Of a stretch of 64,000 bases of DNA, positions 52,017 to 61,534 are shown piece by piece. The notes below the pieces were generated by a model. It searched no databases. It was given only the letters and a program-made list of their open reading frames with translations, and was not told the origin of the DNA. The stretch's first letter is position 1, and the number at the start of each line of letters is the position of its first letter. Source of the DNA: Oopsacas minuta (Eukaryota > Porifera > Hexactinellida > Lyssacinosida > Leucopsacidae); assembly GCA_024704765.1 (NCBI GenBank), contig JAKMXF010000302.1, positions 1 through 64,000 on the forward strand, given 5' to 3'. Both the position numbers and the translations under genes were made by a program.

Positions 52017-55000
52017 ATGAGTTTTAAACTTCCTCAGATCGAGAACAAAACCTTCTTCTATTCACAGAAGCAGAAGCGTACCATTCACCGCCATAAGAGA
52101 TCTGAAGACGAATTGAGAGCTATTTTCGGAGACAGAACTTCCATAAGATTCCAGTTAGCCCCAAACACCAATAAACCTGACAGGAAAGGCAGTGCAGTCA
52201 GCTGGTCAGAGCGTCCTATCTCAGCTGTTTCATCGTCTTCTGGTCGCACGAAAACTCACTCGCAATCAGAAGAGAAAAGTGTTAATAACAAAACTCCAGT
52301 TAATAGCAACAGAAATTCAGTAATACTTCCTCAGATCCGTAAGGTCAGTGGTGCTATTACTATAGCAGAAGAATTTGACTTATCAGTATCTGAGACAAAT
52401 CTTCTGTTACAAGCAGAGCGAGAAAGGGAAGAGAATATCCAAGGAATTCTAACCTTCCAGGAGGCTAAGTTCGCTGCTACTGGTATCCTATCACAGCTGA
52501 GTGTGTACTTATCTCGGAAGCTACCTGCTAGCGAGGAATTACTATCACTCACTCTCATTCGGAATTTACAACTCGGATTTTCTGATCTCTCTAGAAACGT
52601 TATAGTTCCTGTTAAGAAGTGGCAAACAGATTATTACGTAGATACCGAGACAGGAAGACCATTCAAGAGACATCCTCGATCTATCCTCAAACAACTCAGA
52701 AGCATGAAGGCTAGTTCTAACAAGCAACGAAAGAAAACCTCATTTCTTGATGTAAAATCAGATTTCAGCACTACAGGTAATAATCCTATACAATTACTAT
52801 TACATTACATATATTATACAGATTATTGTGTAGGTAGTGATATGTCAGATAATGAAGATACACATAGCTCAGGTCTAGCTATCCTACAGTACAGAAGAGA
52901 GAGTAAACTCCCTTCCATACACTACGGTACTCCTAAGACTCGGGCTGAGAAGCAACCTTATACCAGTAAGGTTACTGATCTCAGTGCATCTGCCTCCAAG
53001 AAGAAATTGTCATCTCAGATAGATCCTAGTAAGATAGAGCTAACAGCTGATAACGTGACAATAGATGTAGAAGCTGCTGTGTATCATCCTGGAGGAGGTA
53101 CTCTTACCTTCTCTTTAAATCCTGCTACATGTAGCGATGAGTCATGGATTGTATTCCCTACAGAGCAAGAGGATCCAGAGAGACACACCCTCATAGAACT
53201 AGCTAAGGAGAGATTGAAGGCTGCGATTAAAAGTAAGAAAGACTTACAGATACAAGCACATCAGAGACAAGCAGACGGTCCCTTAGAACTCAAATATTAT
53301 GGAGAGAGACATATGCCAGCTAAAGTTAGAGTTAGGAAGATTACTCATCCTTACGTGACCCTATCTTCTAACTTTGTTATTACGTTACAGCAAGAAGATG
53401 AAACACAGACAGATGAACATGAAGCATTTAAGAGGAAGAAATTCATATTAACTCTACCAGACAGCTCTTCTACCTGGTTCTATCCTTCTGGTAGAATAGC
53501 TCTACAAATAAGCAGAGGATCTCACACACATAAATCCCCATACGTTAATCTGTTCAATGATACAGACCAGACCTCTATGATAGCTTCATTCACTTCTACT
53601 GGTAAAGGGTGCTGTTACCATGATAACGGGTATCTGAGTTTGAAGTACGATCTTGAGGGAGGAGTGCTGATGGACAAGAGAGGCTGGATTGAGAGGAAAT
53701 GGGAGTGGCCTGTGTCTAACATGAAGCTATCTACTTCAATAATCCTCAATCTTAATTCTAGCTTCATATTACGATGTACTAGTCAGAGCAGTGTAGTTAT
53801 AATATTCAAATGTAACGGAGAATGTGTTAGCACTAATGTAGGATATGTAGAAGAACAGAATGAAGTTAAAATGTCTGCTCTCATACAAGAGGCAACCTCA
53901 GCTCTTAGCATAGGAATCGGTAAACGTAAACGACTCAAGAAGCGAGCTAGTCGGATACTAGATGACAGCTTTGAAAAGTTTGACATTGACTTGAGTATTG
54001 CTGAGTTTTTGGTTTATAAGGACAGAATCAGAGGACTGGTGAATGACTGGTTAGAATTCTACAGAGTAGCTCTTAAGATAAATTGTCCGACACCCCTCCC
54101 CAGATCTCCCTCCCCTGAGTTTGGGAGGTACAACAGACCGACCCCTGTTATTTGGAACTTCTCTACTCCACCCCCTAACATTCCTGTTGGAGGAATGTCT
54201 AGACAGAGTAGCAGACCTCACTCTAGAGTAAGTGCTTTTCCAGCCATGTACGGTATGGGTATGAGCACAGAAGGAGCTATAGAACATTCTAGAATTTATA
54301 GTCCAGATCTCCTGGCTAATAACAGTGAGTTTGTACCAATGACTGAGGACTCTCCTGAGGATAGAAAAGCTCTCTCTCACTCCAGCTACAAGAAGACTGT
54401 TCTAGAACCTGTTACCAGGAATTCTTGTCCCAGCACTCTTAGTTTATCTGTCATTAACCGCATTTTAATTGAGAATAAATGCAGTTGTGATCGTAAACAG
54501 AAGCGGAGGATAAGTAGTATCAGTGATGTTGAGTTTGATGTATTTATACGATCACATCTGCCAGCAGATCAGCTGTGTGTAGTTTGCATATTCTCCAGTA
54601 AAATACCCAACTCATTCGTATCAGAGATAATGCTTAACACATTACATTACCAGAGGAATAAGTACAGGGCTATGCCTTGTATTGATTCAGATGGAGATCT
54701 GTATCGTCTATTTAAGTACGATCTAGCTACAGCTGCTGACGAGGCTTGCGGAGGGGTGCCTCTCCTTGTGGAGAGACACAAAGCAGAACCCGGTATGTTC
54801 TTCATGTATCTGGGAGGTAAGCTTGTATTTGCTGACTTTGTCTTTAACGGGTATGGCAATGCTCAGAGAGATTTCTCTAAACAAGTTAGAAATGCATTAC
54901 TTCAAGCTAAAGCTGGAGAATTTCTTCCCGACAACTTTAAATTCTCTTCCATTCCTAAGAAGAGCATTACTTCTCAAAGCTTCCCTCTCCTCTCAGCCTC

Positions 55001-55106
55001 ACACAGAAAGTCTGATTCAGCTGTAAAGTACAGTGACGGAGTGACGCTAGACTCTCTGTTCTCCTTCCAGGACACACGGGGGCCAAAGCTTAGCACCCTG
55101 GCTTAA
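52017..55106 (+). CDS. FAM194/ERICH6-C3orf20-like protein, two exons
   Basis: The frame runs unbroken, but 52777-52833 is very probably a 57-nt intron (CAG-GTAATA ... GTGTAG-G, a multiple of three, no stop). Removing it gives 1010 residues and joins ...DFSTTG to SDMSDNED. The central FAM194 region has FILTLPDSSSTWFYPSGRIA, SFTSTGKGCCYHDNGYLSL and LMDKRGWIERKWEW, the signature of ERICH6/C3orf20 proteins. The C-terminal module CSCDRKQKRRISSISDVEFD ... ADQLCVVCIFSSK with FMYLGGKLVFADFVFNGYGN is shared with C3orf20. Function is unknown; relatives are testis/cilia-enriched in vertebrates. It ends just before the sulfotransferase gene. Confidence 0.75.
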   Translation: MSFKLPQIENKTFFYSQKQKRTIHRHKRSEDELRAIFGDRTSIRFQLAPNTNKPDRKGSAVSWSERPISAVSSSSGRTKTHSQSEEKSVNNKTPVNSNRNSVILPQIRKVSGAITIAEEFDLSVSETNLLLQAEREREENIQGILTFQEAKFAATGILSQLSVYLSRKLPASEELLSLTLIRNLQLGFSDLSRNVIVPVKKWQTDYYVDTETGRPFKRHPRSILKQLRSMKASSNKQRKKTSFLDVKSDFSTTGNNPIQLLLHYIYYTDYCVGSDMSDNEDTHSSGLAILQYRRESKLPSIHYGTPKTRAEKQPYTSKVTDLSASASKKKLSSQIDPSKIELTADNVTIDVEAAVYHPGGGTLTFSLNPATCSDESWIVFPTEQEDPERHTLIELAKERLKAAIKSKKDLQIQAHQRQADGPLELKYYGERHMPAKVRVRKITHPYVTLSSNFVITLQQEDETQTDEHEAFKRKKFILTLPDSSSTWFYPSGRIALQISRGSHTHKSPYVNLFNDTDQTSMIASFTSTGKGCCYHDNGYLSLKYDLEGGVLMDKRGWIERKWEWPVSNMKLSTSIILNLNSSFILRCTSQSSVVIIFKCNGECVSTNVGYVEEQNEVKMSALIQEATSALSIGIGKRKRLKKRASRILDDSFEKFDIDLSIAEFLVYKDRIRGLVNDWLEFYRVALKINCPTPLPRSPSPEFGRYNRPTPVIWNFSTPPPNIPVGGMSRQSSRPHSRVSAFPAMYGMGMSTEGAIEHSRIYSPDLLANNSEFVPMTEDSPEDRKALSHSSYKKTVLEPVTRNSCPSTLSLSVINRILIENKCSCDRKQKRRISSISDVEFDVFIRSHLPADQLCVVCIFSSKIPNSFVSEIMLNTLHYQRNKYRAMPCIDSDGDLYRLFKYDLATAADEACGGVPLLVERHKAEPGMFFMYLGGKLVFADFVFNGYGNAQRDFSKQVRNALLQAKAGEFLPDNFKFSSIPKKSITSQSFPLLSASHRKSDSAVKYSDGVTLDSLFSFQDTRGPKLSTLA

Positions 55107-55235
55107 CAAATTTCATATTGTATTCTATTTGTATACAACTACATTTACATTCATACCCTTTTGCAATTTTCTATCATAATGAATTATTTCATCCAAAAAC
55201 TCAACTCTTCAGTGAATCTTTTTATGTATTATTAG

Positions 55236-56107
55236 CATACAGAGTGGCAGAACAAGTAAAACGGCCTGATTACCTCTTGTATAAGGGACGTTACTTCCCT
55301 CCTACCAGTGCGGAATGGATGGACTACTTGTGTAACAAATTCAGACCTAGAGACACTGACATTATCCTCGCTACTTATCCTCGTTCTGGTACTACATGGC
55401 TACAGAATGCTCTGCATCTTCTCAGACACAAGAAGAAGTTAGAATCCAATATTCTAGATTCTATACCATTTCTTATATTGCCTCAATTTGATTCTGACAA
55501 GAAATTGAAGCCTGAATTTGAGGCTATTCCTCCTCCACGTATATTGAAGACTCATCTAGCCTGGGACATAGTACCAAAGAATGACAAATGTAAATACATC
55601 TATTGCTATAGGAACCCTAAAGATGTATTTGTATCTATGTATCATCATACAATTGCATCTCATGGATTTGGTTATGATGGCAGTATTAGTGACTTCTGGG
55701 ACTTGTACTTAAAGGGAGAAGTAGAGTATGGAAGCTGGTTTGATCACGTCATAGGCTGGTGGCAACAGAAAGATAATCCTAACATGTATTTATTATCTTA
55801 TGAAGACTTACAGACTAACTTCAAAGATAAGATTGAAGAAATAGCAGCATTCACTGGATTAGAATTGACCGAGGAATTGTATGAACTTATTGCTGAAGAG
55901 TGTTCTTTCAAAACTATGAAGTCAAATAAGTTCGTAGAGAAAATATTCACTCCCAAACCAGGAGAAAACTCGGCTCACATCCGGAAGGGAACTGTAGGAG
56001 GCTGGAAGGAAGTGCTAACAGCTGATCAGAACAAAGTTATAGATGAAATGATAGAAAGCAGACTCAAAGGATTGTCTATAAGAGACAAGCTTGTGTTTGA
56101 GTTATGA
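55236..56107 (+). CDS. Cytosolic sulfotransferase (SULT), start unresolved
   Basis: SULTs move sulfate from PAPS to hydroxyls or amines of small molecules. The PAPS loop YPRSGTTWLQNAL, the KTHLAWD segment, the 3'-phosphate site RNPKDVFVSMYHH, the catalytic-region His and the closing RKGTVGGWK are all intact. Family-like sequence starts with KRPDYLLYKGRYFP, yet the first in-frame ATG is at 55319, inside the protein after that element. Sequence upstream of TTATTAG (55235) is not SULT-like. A short first exon with the ATG, or an ATG supplied by another RNA, is therefore implied; I could not find a local exon that joins in frame. The gene begins only ~130 bp after the previous stop. Confidence 0.82.
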
Positions 56108-56200
56108 TGACAGGGTAGTAAGAGTCTTATATTATTTTGCTTGTTTTTTTAATACACTTTATACGGCTGCTTTATGGTGTCTGTTCATTATATTAGCAGT

Positions 56201-59200
56201 ATGCATGCTCATCAGGTATGGGTAGACCAGGTACAAGATAAGGACAACATTCCTCAGCCTGTATATAGCGTAGTATTCAGTCCAGATGGTGCCAGACTGC
56301 TAGCAGCTGTAGGGAGTAGGATCCTGGTGTATAATAGTGGAGATGGTGTCCTCATAGACTCACTGAGGGGACACAAGGGGAACGTATTCTGTCTGGCCTA
56401 CTCACCAGTTGGGAAGAGATTCGCCTCTGGGGGTGCTGACAAGACTGTGGTGATTTGGACTCACGAATTGGAAGGAGTACTCAAGTTCACTCATAACGAG
56501 AGCATACAAGCTCTAGCCTACAACCCGGTCACTCTACAGCTAGCCTCTTGCAGTGCTCAGGACTTCGGCTTATGGTGTGGAGAGCAGAAGAATGTGGTTA
56601 AGAATAAGCTATCCTCTAGAGCTCTATGCTGTGCCTGGACACATGACGGACAGTATCTGGCTATTGGTCTGTACTCAGGGATCATATCCGTTAGACAGAG
56701 GAGTGGAGACGAGAAGCTGACTATTCAGAGGCCCGGGGGTCACCCTGTTTGGTGTCTATCCTGGAGTCCCTCCTACGGAGACCAGTACGGTATCTTGACT
56801 GTAGGAGACTGGGGACAGAAATTATCTTTCTATCAGCTGAATGGTAAACAGATCGGTAAAGATAGAAATATTGGATTTGATCCTTGTTCTTTATCTTACT
56901 TCTCTAACGGAGAGTTTATCCTGATAGCAGGATCTAATAAGGAACTGACTCTCTATTCCAAAGAAGGAGTTAAGCTGAGTGCTATAACCAGTGAAGATTC
57001 ATGGGTGTGGTCAGCAGCACGACACCCTGAGCTACAACATGCAGCTGTAGGTACCAATAATGGTACTATAGCATTCTATGCTGTATCCGTCAGTATGGTG
57101 CATGGATTGTATAAGGAGAGATATGCTTATAGAGAGAATTTAACTGATGTAGTAGTGCAGCATCTGCTTACTGAACAGATTGTTAAGATTAAATGCCGCG
57201 ATATGGTGAGAAGAGTCGCGATATACAAGCAGAGACTAGCTATATTACTGGCAGAACAGCTGATTATATACGAGTTGGTTGGAGAAGATCCTAACAATGA
57301 TATGGAGTATAAAGTTAAAGAGAGAATTCTAAAAAAGTTGGAATGTAACTTGTTAGTAATATGTACACAACATGTAGTACTATGTCAGGATGACAGGTTA
57401 CAGCTGATAGGTTTCGCAGGAGAACAGGTGAGACATTGGCAACTGGACTCTGTGGTTAGATATATTAAAGTTATAGGAGGAGCCACAGGCAGAGAGGGTC
57501 TATTAGTTGGATTGAAGAGTGGACAAGTTTTGAAATTGTTCCTGAACTCTCCCTTCCCAGTACAACTCCTCACTCACCACTCCTCAATACGTTGTGTAGA
57601 CCTTAACTTAGATCATAACAAGCTAGCAGTAGTAGATGAGAATAACACCTGTTCAATCTACAGGACAGAGAGTGGAGAGCTAGTCAGTCAGGAGCCTGAT
57701 GCTACTAGTGTAGCTTGGAACTCTCATCATCCTGATCTGTTCTGCTATTCGGGTACTGGATGGGTGTATATTAAGACTGGTAACTTCCCATCTAACAAGC
57801 AGAAAGGACAAGGATTTGTGGTTGGTTTTGCAGGAACACGGGTCTACTCCCTAAAACTATTCTCTGTACAAACTATAGAAGTTCCTCTCTCCAGCTCAAT
57901 GCATCAATATCTAGATAAGAGAGAGTACAAGGCTGCATACCAAATAGCCTCATTGGGCGTTACTGAGTCTGATTGGAGAAATCTAGCTCAAGCTTCTCTA
58001 ACTGCCCTAGACTTCGAAATAGCCAGGAAGTCATTCATTCGGGTTAGAGACCTGCACTACTTGGAGCTACTGGGCTCCATAGAAGAGAGGATTACCCGAG
58101 GAGAGAGGAACAATAGTTTGTTCTTAGGAGATGTTAAGGCTTACCAGAAGAACTTCCAAGAAGCAGCTAAGCTATATAAGAAGAGCGGACATCCAGGAAG
58201 AGCAATGGACATGTTCACTGATTTGAGACAGTTTGATTTCGCTAAAGATTTCTTGACTGACAGTGATCCTCAACACGTTAAACAGCTGATTGAGAAGCAA
58301 GCATATTGGTGTGAGACGATTAATGACCCTAAAACAGCTTGTGACATATACACAGCTGCAGGAGACTATGACAAGGCTATTGATCTAATGGCGAAACACT
58401 CCTGGTCTGATAAACTAGCTGAGCTAGGTAGGAAGCTAGCTACAGACTCATTTGTTGTAGTTCTGCAGAGAATAGCTGAGGCGTTGAAGAGAATGGAGCA
58501 GTTTGTGTTAGCTATAGAAGTACTGAACAAACTCGGAGATACTAGGAATTTAATTAAACTATTCGTAGATAGTCAGCAATGGGATGAAGCTCTCCCGCTT
58601 GCAGACAAATATCCAGAGTTTAAAGATGACGTATATCTACCTTATGCAACTTGGTTAGCAGAGCACGACAGGTTCGATGAATCACAGGACGCATTTAATA
58701 AAGCAGGACGACAGAGTGAGGCTACACAAGTGTTACGACAGTTAACTGATAATGCAGTAGAAGAGAAGAGATTTGATGATGCTAGTTATTATCTGTGGTT
58801 AATGAGCAGATCTATTCTAGACAGATACTCACAAGAGACAGACCCATCAGTTCGAGAACAACTAGCTCCTTCTATTATCTCAGATTTCCAACGTTCTATC
58901 CGTCTATCTGAGCTCTACTACGCTTACCATTCTATACACACATTCACGGTACAGCCATTCACTAGCCTGATGCCTGAGACTCTATTCAACATAGCTCGTT
59001 ACCTTACACATGCTATAGTAGGGTTTACACCAGAGGTAGATTACCCCGGGGTATCTAAGGTTAATATCCTGTACACGCTAGCTAGACAGGGTAAAACTGT
59101 GGAAGCATACAAACTGTCTAGATATGCTTATGAGAAATTACAAGGCTTAATTCTACCGAGGAGATTCCAGGAGATAATAGATTTTGGGTGTATTACTATT

Positions 59201-59794
59201 CGCTGTAAGCCCTTTCATGACAGAGAAGATCTATTGCCTGTCTGTTATCGGTGTAATACAACTAATCCTCTATTGAATAACCAAGGTAACGAGTGTATTA
59301 ACTGCAAACACCCATTTGTATACAGCTTCGTATCCTTTGAAGTATTACCTTTAGTTGAGTTTGTATTGGATTCTGATATAACAGAAGAAGAAGCTATGCT
59401 GTTACTCAAGATGGAGTCTACTGTAGATACAGATACAGCTCAGCATAGAGAATATCCTGATAGAGATACACAGACACTTGTATTAGATGAACAAGATGCT
59501 GGAGAGTATAAGGACCTCTTCATGGATCGTCTCCTCGCGACAGATCACACTTCTACTGAATATACCCCTCTGAGTGTAGATAGAGATGTTCTTCGCTCTC
59601 TCACATCAGCTGATGTGTTCATAAGATACTGGCCTCCTCCATTGAGGAATCAATATTACAAATCTCTCATGCCAGACCTCTCTATATCCTCCTGTCCCTC
59701 TTGTTATCAACTATTTCATTCTGATGATTTTGATCTACAAATCCTTCAAAAGGGCTCATGTCCATACTGTAGAGCCCAGATAGAGTCCGCTTAA
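56201..59794 (+). CDS. IFT122: Intraflagellar transport protein 122
   Basis: 1197 residues from the ATG at 56201; an ATG at 56174 adds nine. Intronless. IFT122 is an IFT-A subunit needed for retrograde transport and GPCR entry into cilia. WD40 repeats fill the first ~300 residues (VYSVVFSPDGARLLAAVGS; HKGNVFCLAYSPVGKRFASG; RPGGHPVWCLSWSPS; VGDWGQKLSFYQLNGKQIGKD). A second propeller and TPR-like helices follow (LFLGDVKAYQKNFQEAAKLYKKSGH). The C-terminal Cys pairs CYRCNTTNPLLNNQGNECINC and CPSC...CPYC are the family's zinc elements. Acidic insertions of the human protein are absent. Only 93 bp separate it from the sulfotransferase stop. Confidence 0.96.
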   Translation: MHAHQVWVDQVQDKDNIPQPVYSVVFSPDGARLLAAVGSRILVYNSGDGVLIDSLRGHKGNVFCLAYSPVGKRFASGGADKTVVIWTHELEGVLKFTHNESIQALAYNPVTLQLASCSAQDFGLWCGEQKNVVKNKLSSRALCCAWTHDGQYLAIGLYSGIISVRQRSGDEKLTIQRPGGHPVWCLSWSPSYGDQYGILTVGDWGQKLSFYQLNGKQIGKDRNIGFDPCSLSYFSNGEFILIAGSNKELTLYSKEGVKLSAITSEDSWVWSAARHPELQHAAVGTNNGTIAFYAVSVSMVHGLYKERYAYRENLTDVVVQHLLTEQIVKIKCRDMVRRVAIYKQRLAILLAEQLIIYELVGEDPNNDMEYKVKERILKKLECNLLVICTQHVVLCQDDRLQLIGFAGEQVRHWQLDSVVRYIKVIGGATGREGLLVGLKSGQVLKLFLNSPFPVQLLTHHSSIRCVDLNLDHNKLAVVDENNTCSIYRTESGELVSQEPDATSVAWNSHHPDLFCYSGTGWVYIKTGNFPSNKQKGQGFVVGFAGTRVYSLKLFSVQTIEVPLSSSMHQYLDKREYKAAYQIASLGVTESDWRNLAQASLTALDFEIARKSFIRVRDLHYLELLGSIEERITRGERNNSLFLGDVKAYQKNFQEAAKLYKKSGHPGRAMDMFTDLRQFDFAKDFLTDSDPQHVKQLIEKQAYWCETINDPKTACDIYTAAGDYDKAIDLMAKHSWSDKLAELGRKLATDSFVVVLQRIAEALKRMEQFVLAIEVLNKLGDTRNLIKLFVDSQQWDEALPLADKYPEFKDDVYLPYATWLAEHDRFDESQDAFNKAGRQSEATQVLRQLTDNAVEEKRFDDASYYLWLMSRSILDRYSQETDPSVREQLAPSIISDFQRSIRLSELYYAYHSIHTFTVQPFTSLMPETLFNIARYLTHAIVGFTPEVDYPGVSKVNILYTLARQGKTVEAYKLSRYAYEKLQGLILPRRFQEIIDFGCITIRCKPFHDREDLLPVCYRCNTTNPLLNNQGNECINCKHPFVYSFVSFEVLPLVEFVLDSDITEEEAMLLLKMESTVDTDTAQHREYPDRDTQTLVLDEQDAGEYKDLFMDRLLATDHTSTEYTPLSVDRDVLRSLTSADVFIRYWPPPLRNQYYKSLMPDLSISSCPSCYQLFHSDDFDLQILQKGSCPYCRAQIESA

Positions 59795-59984
59795 CTGATT
59801 ACTTCTCTCTGCAATCTGCATGTAACCAGTTATTTGATTGAAGATACATATAACTCTTATTGATAATTATAGCTAATATAACACAGCAGGTTAGTGGAGG
59901 TTGTTATTGTTAGAAATTATCATTCATGGTTTATTTGTATATTTACTTATTATTGAATACTTCTGTTAGCTTTTTGTTATTTCG

Positions 59985-61340
59985 ATGGCAGGACCTTCTA
60001 GTCAGATAAATTTTATGTCTCAGATACATAATGCTCGAGAAGAGCTCGATACTAAGTTCGATAATTTATTTCAAGTTATTCGTTTGTTACAGACTTAACT
60101 TATCGAGAAGCTTCAGAAGCTTGAAGATGGTTACCATCAGGAAATGGAAGAGGAGGAAGAACTTAAGAGTATGGTGAAACAACTCAGCAATGCTGGAAAC
60201 GGTAGTCACCCAGGAAATAGAATTAACGCTATTAACAATCAAATACAGCATATGTTATCAGAAAACAATTCTAAGCTTCTGGTCCTTGACTGGGATCTCT
60301 CCTTAATACAGATAATAATGGACAAATTCTGCAAGATAACTGTAAAGAAACTAGATCCTACTGTCCAAGAGCATCAGGAGGATATTTTTACTAGTAATAT
60401 GAATGAGCTTAGCATTAGTGAACATAATAATCCTTGTTGGTTACCTCGAGAAACCAAACTGTATCCTGAATTGCCTGTGAAAAACTCTAGTATTGAGAGT
60501 CAATTCTCTCTTATTCTGGAGCAGAAATATAAGAAGGTGTCATCTCGATACAGTGTCTCCATAGGTTATAAAGGAGGACGAATTATACCACGAGGTGTAA
60601 GTATTGATTATAGCACAAATGATATGTATGTAGCTGACTACTTTAATAATCGTATTGTAGTATTCGAACGTAACGAGACTTATGTCTGTGAGTTCACTCA
60701 CAACAAGATGCTTATGCCAACTGGTATTCATGTGTCAGGCGAGGCAGATCGCGTTTATATCACTTCTCAAGGGAGAAATTCAGTTCAGGCTTATAAACTG
60801 AATGGTACATTCCTCAAAGAGATTACTCATTACGGTTCTAGTTGTGGTGATTTTGACAATCCTGCTGGAATAACTATGGATTCATCTCAAAGAATATATG
60901 TATGTGATCAAGGGAGAGATAGGGTAGTTGTTTTTTCAAATTCTCTGGTTTTTATAACTGTCCTAACCTCCCAACTGACTAACCCAGTTGATGTAGCTAT
61001 GTGTGAGAATGATATAGCTGTGTTACACCATGGAGATTCAGAATACTGTGTTTCCTTTTTTACCAGGGGAGGGAAATTTATTAGAGAAGTAGTTAAGCAA
61101 GGACCAAATAAACAAAAGATTAGCTCCCCGCTATTCTTCTGTATAGATTCAGATGGCAACATAATGATAACTGATACTGACAATGAGTGTGTTAAGATAT
61201 ACAGAGCGGATGGTTACCATATATGTAATATTGAAGCTGCTGGTATTAGCTGTATAGCACTGCTTAATGATGGTTACTTTGTTACTCTATGTAATACAGA
61301 TAATGACCAGATCCATATATCTAACATATCATATCAGTAG
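59985..61340 (+). CDS. Coiled-coil NHL-repeat protein with an in-frame stop at codon 38
   Basis: The ATG at 59985 opens a coiled-coil start (MAGPSSQINFMSQIHNAREE), but codon 38 (60096-60098) is TAA. The same frame then continues to 61340. Without readthrough the usable start is the ATG at 60144, giving 398 residues. Six NHL-type blades fill ~140-395 (e.g. GVSIDYSTNDMYVADYFNNR, GITMDSSQRIYVCDQGRDRV). These propellers bind RNA or protein in TRIM-NHL-like factors; no RING or B-box is present. The next gene is a paralogue that aligns without gaps from Met1 and has Lys38 (AAA). A 42-nt GT...AG segment (60075-60116) could be a tiny intron that removes the stop. A sequencing error is also possible. 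Confidence 0.7.
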
Positions 61341-61534
61341 CTCGTATGTACTAATTAGTTCTTACTAACTCGTCTAGTCTTAATGTTTTTGCTGTCTTTT
61401 AGTTTTCAGCAACTTACGGTGTTATGTTTAGCATAAGGATAATTATACTACTAGACTGCTACCCTGTGTTACCTCACCTCTAGGTTTATATACGTATAAT
61501 ATCAATAAATAAAAATTTAGAAAAGTTATAAAAA

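Noticed and set aside
60075-60116. Treating the 42-nt GT...AG stretch in the first NHL gene as a proven intron
   Set aside because: It is shorter than every other intron here, and its codons align without gaps to the paralogue, so it looks ancestrally coding. Kept only as an alternative.
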